Source of the DNA: Oscillospiraceae bacterium
Lineage (GTDB): Bacteria > Bacillota > Clostridia > Oscillospirales > UBA929
NCBI GenBank assembly: GCA_009777435.1
Contig: WRLW01000047.1
Location: 1-9,336 of the forward strand
Direction: 5' to 3'
DNA: 9,336 bases
In this document: positions 1 to 7,360 of the stretch, piece after piece
Layout of the letters: each line of letters begins with the position of its first letter
How positions within the stretch are numbered: the stretch's first letter is position 1
Program-made: the position numbers and the translations under genes
Notes under the pieces: generated by a model
The model's input: only the letters and a program-made list of their open reading frames with translations
Databases searched by the model: none
What the model was told of the DNA's origin: nothing

Positions 1-786
1 TGCGTTGACCAGGATGCCGCGGCCATTGAGGACAGCAGGCGGCGTTTGGCGCCGCATATGGACAGGGTAACGCTTGTGCAGTCAAACTTTCGGCATCTTG
101 GCGGCTGGCTGCGCAGGTTTATGCCAAACGGCGTGGACGGTGTGCTGTTTGATTTGGGAGTGTCCTCGCCGCAGCTTGATAAGGCCGAACGCGGCTTTTC
201 GTATCATAAGGACGCGCCGCTGGATATGCGCATGGACACGGGCAGTCCCTTCACGGCGCGGGTGTTGGTAAACTCATGGTCTAAGGAACAGCTTGAGCGG
301 GTCATACGCGAATACGGCGAGGAACGTTACGCCGGACGCATCGCGCACCGCATCGTGACAAGCAGGGAAGCAAAGCCCGTCGAGACCACGCTGGAATTAG
401 CCGAGATTGTAAAGAAAGCGCTGCCGCCCAAGGCTCTCAGGGAAAGCCAGCATCCGGCGATGCGCACATTCCAGGCAATCCGAATCGCGGTTAACGACGA
501 GTTAGACGCGCTGGCAGACGGTTTGGAAGCGTCCGTTTCGGCGCTCAAGCCCGGAGGCCGGCTGGCCGTCATCAGCTTCCATTCACTTGAGGATCGCATA
601 GTTAAGAGGGCGTTCCTTAAGCGCGGTCAGGGCTGTACATGCCCGCCGGATTTCCCCGCGTGTGTATGCGGATTCAAGCCCGACCTCAAAATATTGACCA
701 GACAGCCCATAGTGGCGGGCAAAACCGAGCTGACCGAAAACAGGCGCGCCCGAAGCGCGAAGCTTCGGGTAGCTGAAAAAATATAA
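1..786 (+). CDS. rsmH: 16S rRNA (cytosine(1402)-N(4))-methyltransferase RsmH (MraW), 5'-truncated by window edge
   Basis: RsmH methylates N4 of C1402 in the decoding centre of 16S rRNA using S-adenosylmethionine, in the cytoplasm. The reading frame is open from base 1 and begins inside the protein. The first residues, CVDQDAAAIEDSRRRLAPH, match the end of SAM-binding motif II, so the TTG at 46 is not a real start. 261 residues are visible; the family is usually about 310, so roughly 45-50 N-terminal residues, including the first SAM loop, lie upstream. Family signatures are FDLGVSSPQLD (from about codon 50), RGFSYHKDAPLDMRMD, SFHSLEDRIVKRAF, a cysteine-rich CTCPPDFPACVC stretch, and the C-terminal ENRRARSAKLRVAEK. 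It lies 17 bp before ftsL, as in most dcw clusters; mraZ would be expected just upstream, outside the window. The family assignment is very secure. Confidence 0.97.
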   Translation, partial: CVDQDAAAIEDSRRRLAPHMDRVTLVQSNFRHLGGWLRRFMPNGVDGVLFDLGVSSPQLDKAERGFSYHKDAPLDMRMDTGSPFTARVLVNSWSKEQLERVIREYGEERYAGRIAHRIVTSREAKPVETTLELAEIVKKALPPKALRESQHPAMRTFQAIRIAVNDELDALADGLEASVSALKPGGRLAVISFHSLEDRIVKRAFLKRGQGCTCPPDFPACVCGFKPDLKILTRQPIVAGKTELTENRRARSAKLRVAEKI

Positions 787-803
787 CGGAACGGGGTTAA
801 CGC

Positions 804-1298
804 ATGGAAGAGCGTATAGCGTATGGCCAAAGCAGCTTGGGGTATGATTTGGCGAGGTTTGACAGCCGCTCAAAAATCCGCCAAACGGTTATGGAGGATG
901 AGGCGCGGGCCGTACACAAGCCCAAGGCCGAGACGCGCGCGGCCGGCATAAGTTTTGGCAGGATAGCGGTGTTTTTCGCGTTCACGGCCATAGCCCTGCT
1001 TATAGTGTTCAGCTCCGCCATGCTCAGCGAGATAAGCCGCACCAACGATGCGCTGTCAAGAGAGCTTGCGGCCGCCAAACAGGAGCGTCAGGTGCTTACG
1101 GCTTCGCTGGAGAGCCGTATAAAGCTCGACGAGATCGCGGATATCGCGTTTAACAAGCTGGGCATGATAAAGCCGGACAGATGCCAGATCGTTTATATAG
1201 ACCTTTCCGGCCCCGAAAAGGTGGAGTATTTCAGAAAGACGCCCTGGTACAAAGACTTATCAAACAGGTTCAAAGACATGCTGGAATATTTCGCGTGA
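804..1298 (+). CDS. ftsL: FtsL-like cell division protein (bitopic membrane protein)
   Basis: Predicted divisome protein that, in the FtsL family, forms a complex with FtsB/DivIC and FtsQ/DivIB and activates the FtsW-PBP septal synthase. The 164-residue protein has a charged cytoplasmic N-terminus of about 50 residues and one hydrophobic segment at about 51-73. A heptad-like, charged region at about 74-107 probably forms a coiled coil. It is followed by LDEIADIAFNKLGMIKPD (about 108-125) and QIVYIDL, the usual FtsL/DivIC-type motif just after the coiled coil. It is longer than a typical FtsL (about 110-130) because of the N-terminal region and a C-terminal tail of about 30 residues. FtsL sequences diverge strongly, so the call rests on topology, the LGM.KP motif and position between rsmH and the class B PBP gene. 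The ATG at 804 follows a weak GGAACGGGG ribosome-binding site. An FtsB/DivIC-like label is possible from sequence, but position favours FtsL. Confidence 0.85.
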   Translation: MEERIAYGQSSLGYDLARFDSRSKIRQTVMEDEARAVHKPKAETRAAGISFGRIAVFFAFTAIALLIVFSSAMLSEISRTNDALSRELAAAKQERQVLTASLESRIKLDEIADIAFNKLGMIKPDRCQIVYIDLSGPEKVEYFRKTPWYKDLSNRFKDMLEYFA

Positions 1299-1320
1299 AC
1301 TCGTCTATACATATAATACG

Positions 1321-1350
1321 GGTCTGGAGCGGGATGCCCCGCTCCAGACC
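1321..1350 (+). terminator. Perfect 13-bp GC-rich hairpin after ftsL, terminator-like but without a U-tract
   Basis: The arms GGTCTGGAGCGGG (1321-1333) and CCCGCTCCAGACC (1338-1350) are exactly complementary around a 4-nt ATGC loop. The hairpin starts 22 bp after the ftsL stop. It is followed by TTACTGAAAAAATAATTG, not a T-run, so it is not a canonical intrinsic terminator on the plus strand, and the flank on the other strand is not T-rich either. It could still end or stabilise the rsmH-ftsL mRNA, or act as a dyad binding site 15 bp upstream of the -35 box of the next promoter. The structure is certain; the function is inferred. Confidence 0.6.
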
Positions 1351-1365
1351 TTACTGAAAAAATAA

Positions 1366-1394
1366 TTGTCACGCAGGTTAAATTATGGTATTAT
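1366..1394 (+). promoter_or_regulatory. SigA-type promoter for the pbp-murE-mraY-ftsW-murG unit
   Basis: The -35 box TTGTCA (1366-1371) and -10 box TATTAT (1389-1394) each match consensus at 5 of 6 positions. The spacer is exactly 17 bp, and a TGG immediately before the -10 forms an extended -10 element. Transcription would start near 1401, leaving a leader of about 39 nt before the ATG at 1440. The surrounding sequence is AT-rich compared with the genes. This is the best promoter in the window by eye. It looks like a housekeeping promoter rather than a sporulation-sigma promoter. Confidence 0.75.
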
Positions 1395-1423
1395 GTAAAC
1401 GAAATTTTCAGCGTTCAGTGAGC

Positions 1424-1433
1424 GGGGGAGGGG
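1424..1433 (+). promoter_or_regulatory. Ribosome-binding site of the class B PBP gene
   Basis: GGGGGAGGGG ends 6 nt before the ATG at 1440. It supports that start over the out-of-frame ATG at 1385, which lies inside the promoter region. Confidence 0.75.
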
Positions 1434-1439
1434 CGTCAA

Positions 1440-3713
1440 ATGAGTACCGGCGTTACGGATACCGGGCGCATAGGCCGCGGGATAACCGGGCGGACTATCT
1501 TCCTGATGGTAACATTCGGTATTTTGGCGTTTGTGCCGCTGGTTCTAAAGCTCTATCAGGTGCAAATCAGCGAACATTCAAAATATGAGGGCATGGCCGT
1601 TGATCAACAGACGCGCAACACGGTAATCTCGCCCGAGCGCGGAACCATCTATGACCGCAACATGAAAGCGCTGGCCATAAGCGCGAGCGTATACAACGTG
1701 TGCGTTAACCCAAACGGCATAAAGACCGACGCGAAACGCGCGGAGATCAGCAGGGGGCTTGCGGATATCCTCGATTTGGAAGCGGCCTCGATAGATGAAA
1801 GGATCAGGAGCAACGCGGGCAAGCAATATCTTGCCGTTAAACTGCGCGTTGAGGAGGAAGAGGAAAAGGCGGTGCGCCAGTTTATTCTGGACAGCAGTCT
1901 GAGCGGCATGATATGGCTGGAGCCCAATACCAAGCGGTATTACCCCTATGGCAACTTCGCGTCGAATATACTTGGCTTTGTCAGCAACGACGGTCAGGGC
2001 GTCGAGGGCCTTGAGCTGAAATACAACCAGCAGCTCACGGGCACGCCGGGCCGCATCATCACGGCGCGCGACACGCAGGGCATTTCAAGGTCACTGCAAT
2101 ATGAAAAATACTTCGACGCGTCAAACGGCATGGACATGATACTTACGCTGGACGAGACCATCCAGCATTTTCTTGAAAAACACCTGAGCGCGGCAGTCGT
2201 TGAAAACATGGTGACTAAGCGCGCCATAGGCATAGTTATGGATGTGAAAACCGGCGGCATCCTGGGGATGGCGACCTCGCCGTCATACGACCTGAATAAC
2301 AGAAACGAGATCACCGACCCCGCGGTGCAGGCGCTGTTAGCCGGCCTTGAGGGGGAAGAGCTGTCAAGCGCCCGCAACGCGGCGTTGCTCGCGCAATACC
2401 GGAACAAAGCTGTTAATGATACATATGAGCCCGGCTCGACATTTAAGATAGTAACGGCGGCCGTCGCGCTTGAGGAAAAGGTGGTCACGATGGCCGACCG
2501 CTTTAGCTGTTCGGGCAGCATAAGAGTACCCGGAATCAGCGACCCGGTGAGCTGTCACAGGAAAATAGGGCACGGCGGGCAGTCCTTTATCGAGGGCATA
2601 CAGAACTCATGCAACCCGGTATTCGTCACAGTCGGGCTGCGCATAGGACGCCAGAAATTCTGGGAGTATATGCAGGCGTTTGGGTTCTTTGAAAAAACAG
2701 ACGTAGATATGCCGGGCGAATCGTCAAGTATTATCGCGCCTTACAGCGCCTATAATTACAGTGACGTGTCTTTAGCGGTCTATTCGTTCGGGCAGACCTT
2801 CAACGTCACGCCCATACAGATGATAACGGCGGCGTCGGCCGTCGCGAACGGCGGCAAGCTGATGTGGCCGCACATAGCCGGCGAATTCCGCGACAAGGAC
2901 GGCAACGCGGTCGAAACCGTACAGCCGCGCATGGTACGTCAGGTTATTTCGGCGGAGACGGCCTCTAAGCTTTGCGCGGCCCTTGAGGAGGTCGTCAAGG
3001 ACGGAACGGGCAGAAACGCTTATGTGTCCGGCTATCGCATAGCGGGCAAGACGGGCACGTCGCAAAAGAGCCAGCTTCCCAAGGACGAGCGTTACGGCCA
3101 TTATGTGGTGTCGTTTTTAGGCTTCGCGCCGGCGGACGACCCGCAGATAGCCCTGTTAGTCGCTATGGACGAACCCATGAAGGGCGACGCCAATCTGCGT
3201 TCGGGCGGCCAGATGGCCGCGCCGCTCGCGGGCCGTATACTGGCCGACATCCTCCCATATATCGGCCTTAACGCCCAATACGCGCCGGGCAGCTTGGAAA
3301 TGATGGAGATCATGACGCCTAACCTGAAGGAGCTGCCCATCGCGGATGCCGAGAGGATATTATCCGAAATGGGCGTCTCATACCACATCGAGGGCAACGG
3401 CGGCACGGTCATTGACCAGCTTCCCGCGCAGGGCCTAATGGTGCCGCTGAGCGCGAAAATGGTGCTGTATACCGAGTCGCGGCGCCCCGAAGGCGTGGTG
3501 GGCGTGCCTGATGTAACGGGCAAAACCCCGGAAACCGCCAACAAGCTGCTGGTTGACGCCGGTCTGTATATGAAGATTTCGGGCGTGGCCGACAACCGCT
3601 CGACCACAGTAAAGGCGGGCAGACAGGATATCATGCCGGGTGAAGAGGTTCCAATCGGCACGATTATCAATGTGGAGTTCATAGATGTAAGCGTCGCCGA
3701 CGACGCCCTGTAG
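1440..3713 (+). CDS. Class B penicillin-binding protein (FtsI/SpoVD type) with two PASTA domains
   Basis: Peptidoglycan D,D-transpeptidase that crosslinks stem peptides of new septal wall, acting with the SEDS polymerase encoded downstream. The 757-residue protein has a short cytoplasmic tail and a membrane anchor at about 18-38. The PBP dimerisation domain follows, with ERGTIYDRN at about 66-74. The transpeptidase domain holds all three active-site motifs: STFK with nucleophile Ser333 and Lys336, SCN at 390-392, and KTG at 537-539. Two PASTA-like repeats end the protein, at about 625-685 and 688-751; the second begins GVPDVTGKTPE. This layout fits SpoVD and PBP2B/PBP2X-like proteins. SpoVD of Bacillus subtilis has one PASTA domain, and no second class B PBP gene sits beside this one, so it may be the vegetative FtsI. 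I therefore give no symbol. It is preceded by its own promoter and a strong ribosome-binding site. Confidence 0.95.
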   Translation: MSTGVTDTGRIGRGITGRTIFLMVTFGILAFVPLVLKLYQVQISEHSKYEGMAVDQQTRNTVISPERGTIYDRNMKALAISASVYNVCVNPNGIKTDAKRAEISRGLADILDLEAASIDERIRSNAGKQYLAVKLRVEEEEEKAVRQFILDSSLSGMIWLEPNTKRYYPYGNFASNILGFVSNDGQGVEGLELKYNQQLTGTPGRIITARDTQGISRSLQYEKYFDASNGMDMILTLDETIQHFLEKHLSAAVVENMVTKRAIGIVMDVKTGGILGMATSPSYDLNNRNEITDPAVQALLAGLEGEELSSARNAALLAQYRNKAVNDTYEPGSTFKIVTAAVALEEKVVTMADRFSCSGSIRVPGISDPVSCHRKIGHGGQSFIEGIQNSCNPVFVTVGLRIGRQKFWEYMQAFGFFEKTDVDMPGESSSIIAPYSAYNYSDVSLAVYSFGQTFNVTPIQMITAASAVANGGKLMWPHIAGEFRDKDGNAVETVQPRMVRQVISAETASKLCAALEEVVKDGTGRNAYVSGYRIAGKTGTSQKSQLPKDERYGHYVVSFLGFAPADDPQIALLVAMDEPMKGDANLRSGGQMAAPLAGRILADILPYIGLNAQYAPGSLEMMEIMTPNLKELPIADAERILSEMGVSYHIEGNGGTVIDQLPAQGLMVPLSAKMVLYTESRRPEGVVGVPDVTGKTPETANKLLVDAGLYMKISGVADNRSTTVKAGRQDIMPGEEVPIGTIINVEFIDVSVADDAL

Positions 3714-3757
3714 CCTTTGGGCGGCCGTCGCTATAATGGAAAGGGCGAATTCCGTTT

Positions 3758-5188
3758 ATGACTTTGGAGACCTATCTTAAAGGTTTGCCGGCGGTTGAGC
3801 GCGCCGCGTCCCCGGATACGCGGGTCGGGCGTCTGTGCGCCGATTCGCGCGCCGTCAAGCCCGGAGATACCTTTGTCGCCGTACGCGGCCTGACCGTGGA
3901 CGGGCACGACTTTATTGACCAAGCGCTGAAAAACGGGGCGTCGTTGATTTTTACCCAAAGGCCGCTGCCCGGCGACGTGCCGCATGTCCGGTTTGACGGC
4001 CTTTCGCTTGCCGCGCTGTCGGCTAAATATTATGATTACCCCGCCCAAAAGCTGATAATGACCGGCGTGACGGGCACCAACGGCAAAACCACGGTTACTC
4101 ATATCGTGTACGGTATACTGAGCCGTATGGGCCTAAAAGCCGGTTTGATAGGCACAAACAACACGGCCCGCACCACCCCCGACGCGCTTGAGCTTCAGGC
4201 GATGCTGGCGGGTATGGTTTCGGACGGCTGCACCCATTGCGTGATGGAGGTGTCGTCCCACGCGCTGGAGCAGGGCAGGGTTGAGCATGTGCGCTATAAG
4301 GCGGCCGCGTTTACCAACCTGACGCGCGACCATCTGGATTTCCACGGCGATATGGAGCGTTACTACCAAGCCAAGCGCAAGCTGTTCGGGCACGCCGACG
4401 CCGCCGTCGTCAATATCTCCGACCAATACGGGATAAGGCTGGCCGGCGGCATAGACTGCCCGTGCCTGACGTTTTCGGCGGCCGGCGGCGCGGCGCTTTA
4501 CGCTTCGGATATAGAGATGTCGCATGGAAGCGTCGGATTTACGGCGGTTTATGACGGGAACAGGGCGCGCACCGAATGGCGTTCGCCCGGGCGGTTTTCG
4601 GTTGAAAACGCGCTGGCCGCGCTCGGATGCGGCCTCATGCTGGGGCTTGGGCTTGAGGAGCAGGCGCGCTTGCTGCCTGAGATACCGCCCGTGAAGGGCC
4701 GCATGGAGGCGGCGCCGTATTCGGACGACTTCACGGTGCTGATAGATTACGCGCACACACCGGACGGTTTAGAAAACGCGCTGCTCGCCGTTAGAGGCTT
4801 TGCGGAGGGGCGAATAATCACGGTATTCGGGTGCGGAGGCGACCGTGACCGTGAAAAAAGGCCGCGGATGGGCGAGATAGCCACGAGGCTTTCGGATTAT
4901 ACCATAGTCACGAGCGACAACCCTCGCGGTGAGAAGCCGTCGGATATCATAAGCGATATTGTCGCGGGGTGTAAAGCGCGGTACACCGTTACCGCCGACC
5001 GCCGCGAAGCCATTGGCGAAGCGCTGGCGCGCGCCGAACGGGGCGACGTGGTGCTTCTGTGCGGCAAGGGGCATGAAACGTATCAGGAGATCGGCGGAGT
5101 AAAGTATCCGATGGACGAACGTGAGATCGTCAGGGAGTACAGAGAACGCAGCGCGGGACTAAGGCCGCCGCCCCGCGGAAAGGAGTGA
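3758..5188 (+). CDS. murE: UDP-N-acetylmuramoyl-L-alanyl-D-glutamate--2,6-diaminopimelate ligase
   Basis: ATP-dependent cytoplasmic ligase adding the third stem residue to UDP-MurNAc-L-Ala-D-Glu. The 476 residues show the three Mur-ligase domains. The N-terminal UDP-binding part has DSRAVKPGD (29-37). The central domain has the P-loop GVTGTNGKTT (103-112, Lys110), EVSSHALEQGR and NLTRDHLDFHG. YYQAKRKLF (202-210) supplies Lys206, at the position of the carbamylated lysine of the family. The C-terminal domain has DYAHTPDGLENAL and DNPR at 387-390. DNPR is the known signature for meso-diaminopimelate rather than L-lysine, so this organism probably has DAP-type peptidoglycan. It starts 44 bp after the PBP gene; GGAAAGGG lies about 12 nt before the ATG, a long spacing. 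Length is normal and there is no fusion to MurF. Confidence 0.96.
   Translation: MTLETYLKGLPAVERAASPDTRVGRLCADSRAVKPGDTFVAVRGLTVDGHDFIDQALKNGASLIFTQRPLPGDVPHVRFDGLSLAALSAKYYDYPAQKLIMTGVTGTNGKTTVTHIVYGILSRMGLKAGLIGTNNTARTTPDALELQAMLAGMVSDGCTHCVMEVSSHALEQGRVEHVRYKAAAFTNLTRDHLDFHGDMERYYQAKRKLFGHADAAVVNISDQYGIRLAGGIDCPCLTFSAAGGAALYASDIEMSHGSVGFTAVYDGNRARTEWRSPGRFSVENALAALGCGLMLGLGLEEQARLLPEIPPVKGRMEAAPYSDDFTVLIDYAHTPDGLENALLAVRGFAEGRIITVFGCGGDRDREKRPRMGEIATRLSDYTIVTSDNPRGEKPSDIISDIVAGCKARYTVTADRREAIGEALARAERGDVVLLCGKGHETYQEIGGVKYPMDEREIVREYRERSAGLRPPPRGKE
5181..5185 (+). promoter_or_regulatory. mraY ribosome-binding site inside the murE 3' end
   Basis: AGGAG lies in the last codons of murE, directly before its TGA, and 10 nt before the mraY ATG at 5196. 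The 7-bp gap with an embedded Shine-Dalgarno implies tight co-transcription and possibly translational coupling of murE and mraY. Confidence 0.65.
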
Positions 5189-5195
5189 CCGGCGC

Positions 5196-6173
5196 ATGGT
5201 TGAACTGCTTGTGGCCGCCGGTATTTCATTCATAGTGACCGTGTTGGCGGGGCTGGCGCTCATCCCGTTTTTGCGCAGGCTCAAATTCGGACAGACCATC
5301 CTTGAGATTGGCCCCGCGTGGCACATGTCGAAGCAGGGCACCCCGACTATGGGCGGCCTTATGTTCATGACGGGTGTGACGGCGGCTGTTTTGTTCGCGG
5401 GATACGGGTTAGTTCGCGAGGGCGTTTACGCGCATCTGTATGTGCTGATGCTGGCTTGGCTGTTCGGCGCGATCGGGTTTATCGACGACTACTGCAAGGT
5501 GAAGCGCAAGCAAAACGAGGGCTTGACGGCAACGCAGAAGCTTGCGCTGCAAGCCGCTGTCGGCGTCGCGTTTTTGGCGCTCATGCGCTATATCGGCTAC
5601 CTGACGCCCGATTTGTATATCCCGTTTTTCGCGGCGTCGTGGCGCATGGACTGGGTAGTGTTTTTGATTTTCAGCATCTTCCTTGTGGTCGGCATGGTAA
5701 ACGCGGTGAATCTGACGGACGGCGTTGACGGCCTTTGCGCAGGTATAACATTGCCTGTCGCCGTGTTCTTCGCCGCGGCCGCGCTGGCGTGGTCAAAGCC
5801 GGAGCTGTCGCTGACGGCGGCCGCGCTTGGCGGCGGCATGGCGGGCTTCTTGGTATACAATTTCCATCCCGCCAAGGTTTTCATGGGCGACACGGGTTCT
5901 CTGTTCATAGGCGGCCTTATATGCGGTCTGGCTTTCGCGCTGGACGCCCCGGTATTGATGATAGTGACCGGCGCCGTATATATCCTCGAAATGTTCTCGG
6001 TCATACTGCAGGTCGGCTATTTTAAGCTTACGCGCGGCAAGCGGCTGTTCAAGATGTCGCCTTTACACCACCACTTTGAGAAGTCAGGATGGCCGGAGGT
6101 AAAGATATTCGCCGTATTCACGCTGGCGACAGCGCTTATCTGCGCGGCAACATATTGCTTCGGCTTGAAATAA
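5196..6173 (+). CDS. mraY: Phospho-N-acetylmuramoyl-pentapeptide-transferase (lipid I synthase)
   Basis: Integral membrane enzyme that transfers phospho-MurNAc-pentapeptide from UDP to undecaprenyl phosphate, making lipid I on the cytoplasmic face. The 325 residues form about ten hydrophobic segments, the usual MraY topology, and length is normal for Firmicutes. Signatures in order are SKQGTPTMGGLMF near 45-57, GFIDDYCKVKRKQNEGLTA with the aspartate pair Asp97-Asp98, NAVNLTDGVDGLCAG with Asp175 and Asp178, FHPAKVFMGDTGSLFIGG with Asp232, and the histidine loop PLHHHFEKSGW (His291-293). These are the conserved Mg-binding and nucleotide-binding positions of the family, and all are intact. It follows murE after 7 bp. 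murF, usual between the two genes, is absent. Confidence 0.97.
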   Translation: MVELLVAAGISFIVTVLAGLALIPFLRRLKFGQTILEIGPAWHMSKQGTPTMGGLMFMTGVTAAVLFAGYGLVREGVYAHLYVLMLAWLFGAIGFIDDYCKVKRKQNEGLTATQKLALQAAVGVAFLALMRYIGYLTPDLYIPFFAASWRMDWVVFLIFSIFLVVGMVNAVNLTDGVDGLCAGITLPVAVFFAAAALAWSKPELSLTAAALGGGMAGFLVYNFHPAKVFMGDTGSLFIGGLICGLAFALDAPVLMIVTGAVYILEMFSVILQVGYFKLTRGKRLFKMSPLHHHFEKSGWPEVKIFAVFTLATALICAATYCFGLK

Positions 6174-6203
6174 AGAACAACTGCGAAAGGATGTGCCGCA
6201 GAC

Positions 6204-7337
6204 ATGGAACAGGCGCAGGTACAGCAGACGGAACGCCCACGCCGGGGGCCGATAGATATACCGTTTGCGAGCTTTGTGATAATGCTGACCATAATCGGTG
6301 TTATCATGATGTTTTCGGCGAGCTATGTAAGGGCGCAGGAGAAATTTGACATGGCGACGTATTGGTTTTTGCGTCAGGGCCTGTTTGCTGTGGCCGGCGC
6401 CGCCATTATGTTCGTGATATCTTTCATGGACTACCAATATTTCCGCATGATGTCGCTGCCCGTGATGCTGGCCGCCATGATCTTCATGGTGCTTGTGCCC
6501 TTTATCGGCCTGCGGGAAGGCGACGCCATACGCTGGATAAACCTTGGGCCGTTCAGCTTCCAGCCGTCGGAGATAGCCAAGCTGGGCGTTATCATGATGT
6601 TCGCGACCCTCATAGCCGCATATAAGGAAAAAATGCGCACATTCAGACACGGCGTTTTGCCGTTTGTGGCCATATTGGGCCTGCTGTCGTTTCTGTTATA
6701 TTTGCAAAAGCACTATTCGGGCACCATAATAATATTGCTCTTAGGCGCCGTTCTGATGTTCGCGGGAGGCACGCACTGGGGATGGTTCATCGGCGTTTTC
6801 ACGGCCGGCGGCGCGGCCGTCTGGTATATGATAACGCAAACTACATACGCGGCGGATCGCATCAACATATGGCTCGACCCGTTCAAAGACCCAAGGGGCG
6901 ACGGCTACCAAGCCATACAGTCGCTCTACGCGCTCGGCTCCGGCGGGCCGTTCGGCGTCGGGCTGGGCAATAGCCGTCAGAAGCATTTATATCTGCCGGA
7001 GGAGCATAACGATTTTGTGTTCGCGATAGTGGGCGAGGAACTGGGCTTTATAGGCGCGTGCCTCATTATGCTTATCTATATCGCGCTTATACTGCGCGGG
7101 TATTGGATTGCCGTCCACGCGCGCGACCGTTTCGGCTCGCTGTTAGTCACGGGGGTCGTAACCCTTCTGGCCATTCAGGTCATACTTAATATCGGCGTCG
7201 TGTCAACGCTGCTGCCCACAACGGGCATTTCACTGCCGTTTTTCAGCTATGGCGGCACGTCGCTGATAATACAGTTAGCCCAAATGGGGATAGTCCTGTC
7301 GGTCTCACGGCATATGCCCGCGCCAAAGAGCGGGTAG
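6204..7337 (+). CDS. ftsW: SEDS peptidoglycan glycosyltransferase, FtsW/SpoVE type
   Basis: Membrane polymerase that links lipid II into glycan strands at the septum, working as a pair with a class B PBP. The 377-residue protein has about ten membrane segments. Signatures are MMFSASYVRA in the first segment, IRWINLGPFSFQPSEIAKL, DGYQAIQSLYALGSGG with GVGLGNSRQKHLYLPE, then EEHNDFVFAIVGEELGF, and LPTTGISLPFFSYGGTS near the C-terminus. Asp270 in HNDFVFA corresponds to the essential SEDS catalytic aspartate. Position between mraY and murG favours FtsW or SpoVE over RodA. Whether it serves vegetative division or spore cortex cannot be told from sequence. It starts 30 bp after mraY; AAAGGA sits a long 12 nt before the ATG, and no nearer in-frame start exists. 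murD, often found before it, is absent. Confidence 0.94.
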   Translation: MEQAQVQQTERPRRGPIDIPFASFVIMLTIIGVIMMFSASYVRAQEKFDMATYWFLRQGLFAVAGAAIMFVISFMDYQYFRMMSLPVMLAAMIFMVLVPFIGLREGDAIRWINLGPFSFQPSEIAKLGVIMMFATLIAAYKEKMRTFRHGVLPFVAILGLLSFLLYLQKHYSGTIIILLLGAVLMFAGGTHWGWFIGVFTAGGAAVWYMITQTTYAADRINIWLDPFKDPRGDGYQAIQSLYALGSGGPFGVGLGNSRQKHLYLPEEHNDFVFAIVGEELGFIGACLIMLIYIALILRGYWIAVHARDRFGSLLVTGVVTLLAIQVILNIGVVSTLLPTTGISLPFFSYGGTSLIIQLAQMGIVLSVSRHMPAPKSG

Positions 7338-7343
7338 CCTCTC

Positions 7344-7354
7344 GGAAAGGGTGG
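7344..7354 (+). promoter_or_regulatory. Ribosome-binding site selecting the murG TTG start
   Basis: GGAAAGGGTGG ends 6 nt before TTG at 7361. No in-frame ATG or GTG lies close by, and translation from the TTG gives MKVIFTCGGTGGHIYPA, the standard MurG N-terminus. A TTG start is therefore well supported. Confidence 0.75.
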
Positions 7355-7360
7355 TATAGC

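Noticed and set aside
46..48. TTG at 46 as the rsmH start
   Set aside because: The frame is open back to base 1 and the upstream residues CVDQD match the family's SAM-binding region, so the gene simply begins before the window.
1312..1317. TATAAT just upstream of the hairpin as a promoter
   Set aside because: The expected -35 position reads TTTCGC or similar, and the start site would fall inside the hairpin. The promoter at 1366-1394 is far better.
3101..3682. Long minus-strand open frames, including 1994-2521, 3101-3682 and 4133-4756
   Set aside because: They lie wholly within the PBP and murE genes on the opposite strand and have no recognisable motifs. They are expected by-products of codon bias in GC-rich DNA.
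3732..3737. TATAAT between the PBP gene and murE as a promoter
   Set aside because: The -10 is perfect, but no -35-like hexamer is found at 16-18 bp and there is no extended TGn. The gap is only 44 bp, so it is at best a weak internal start.
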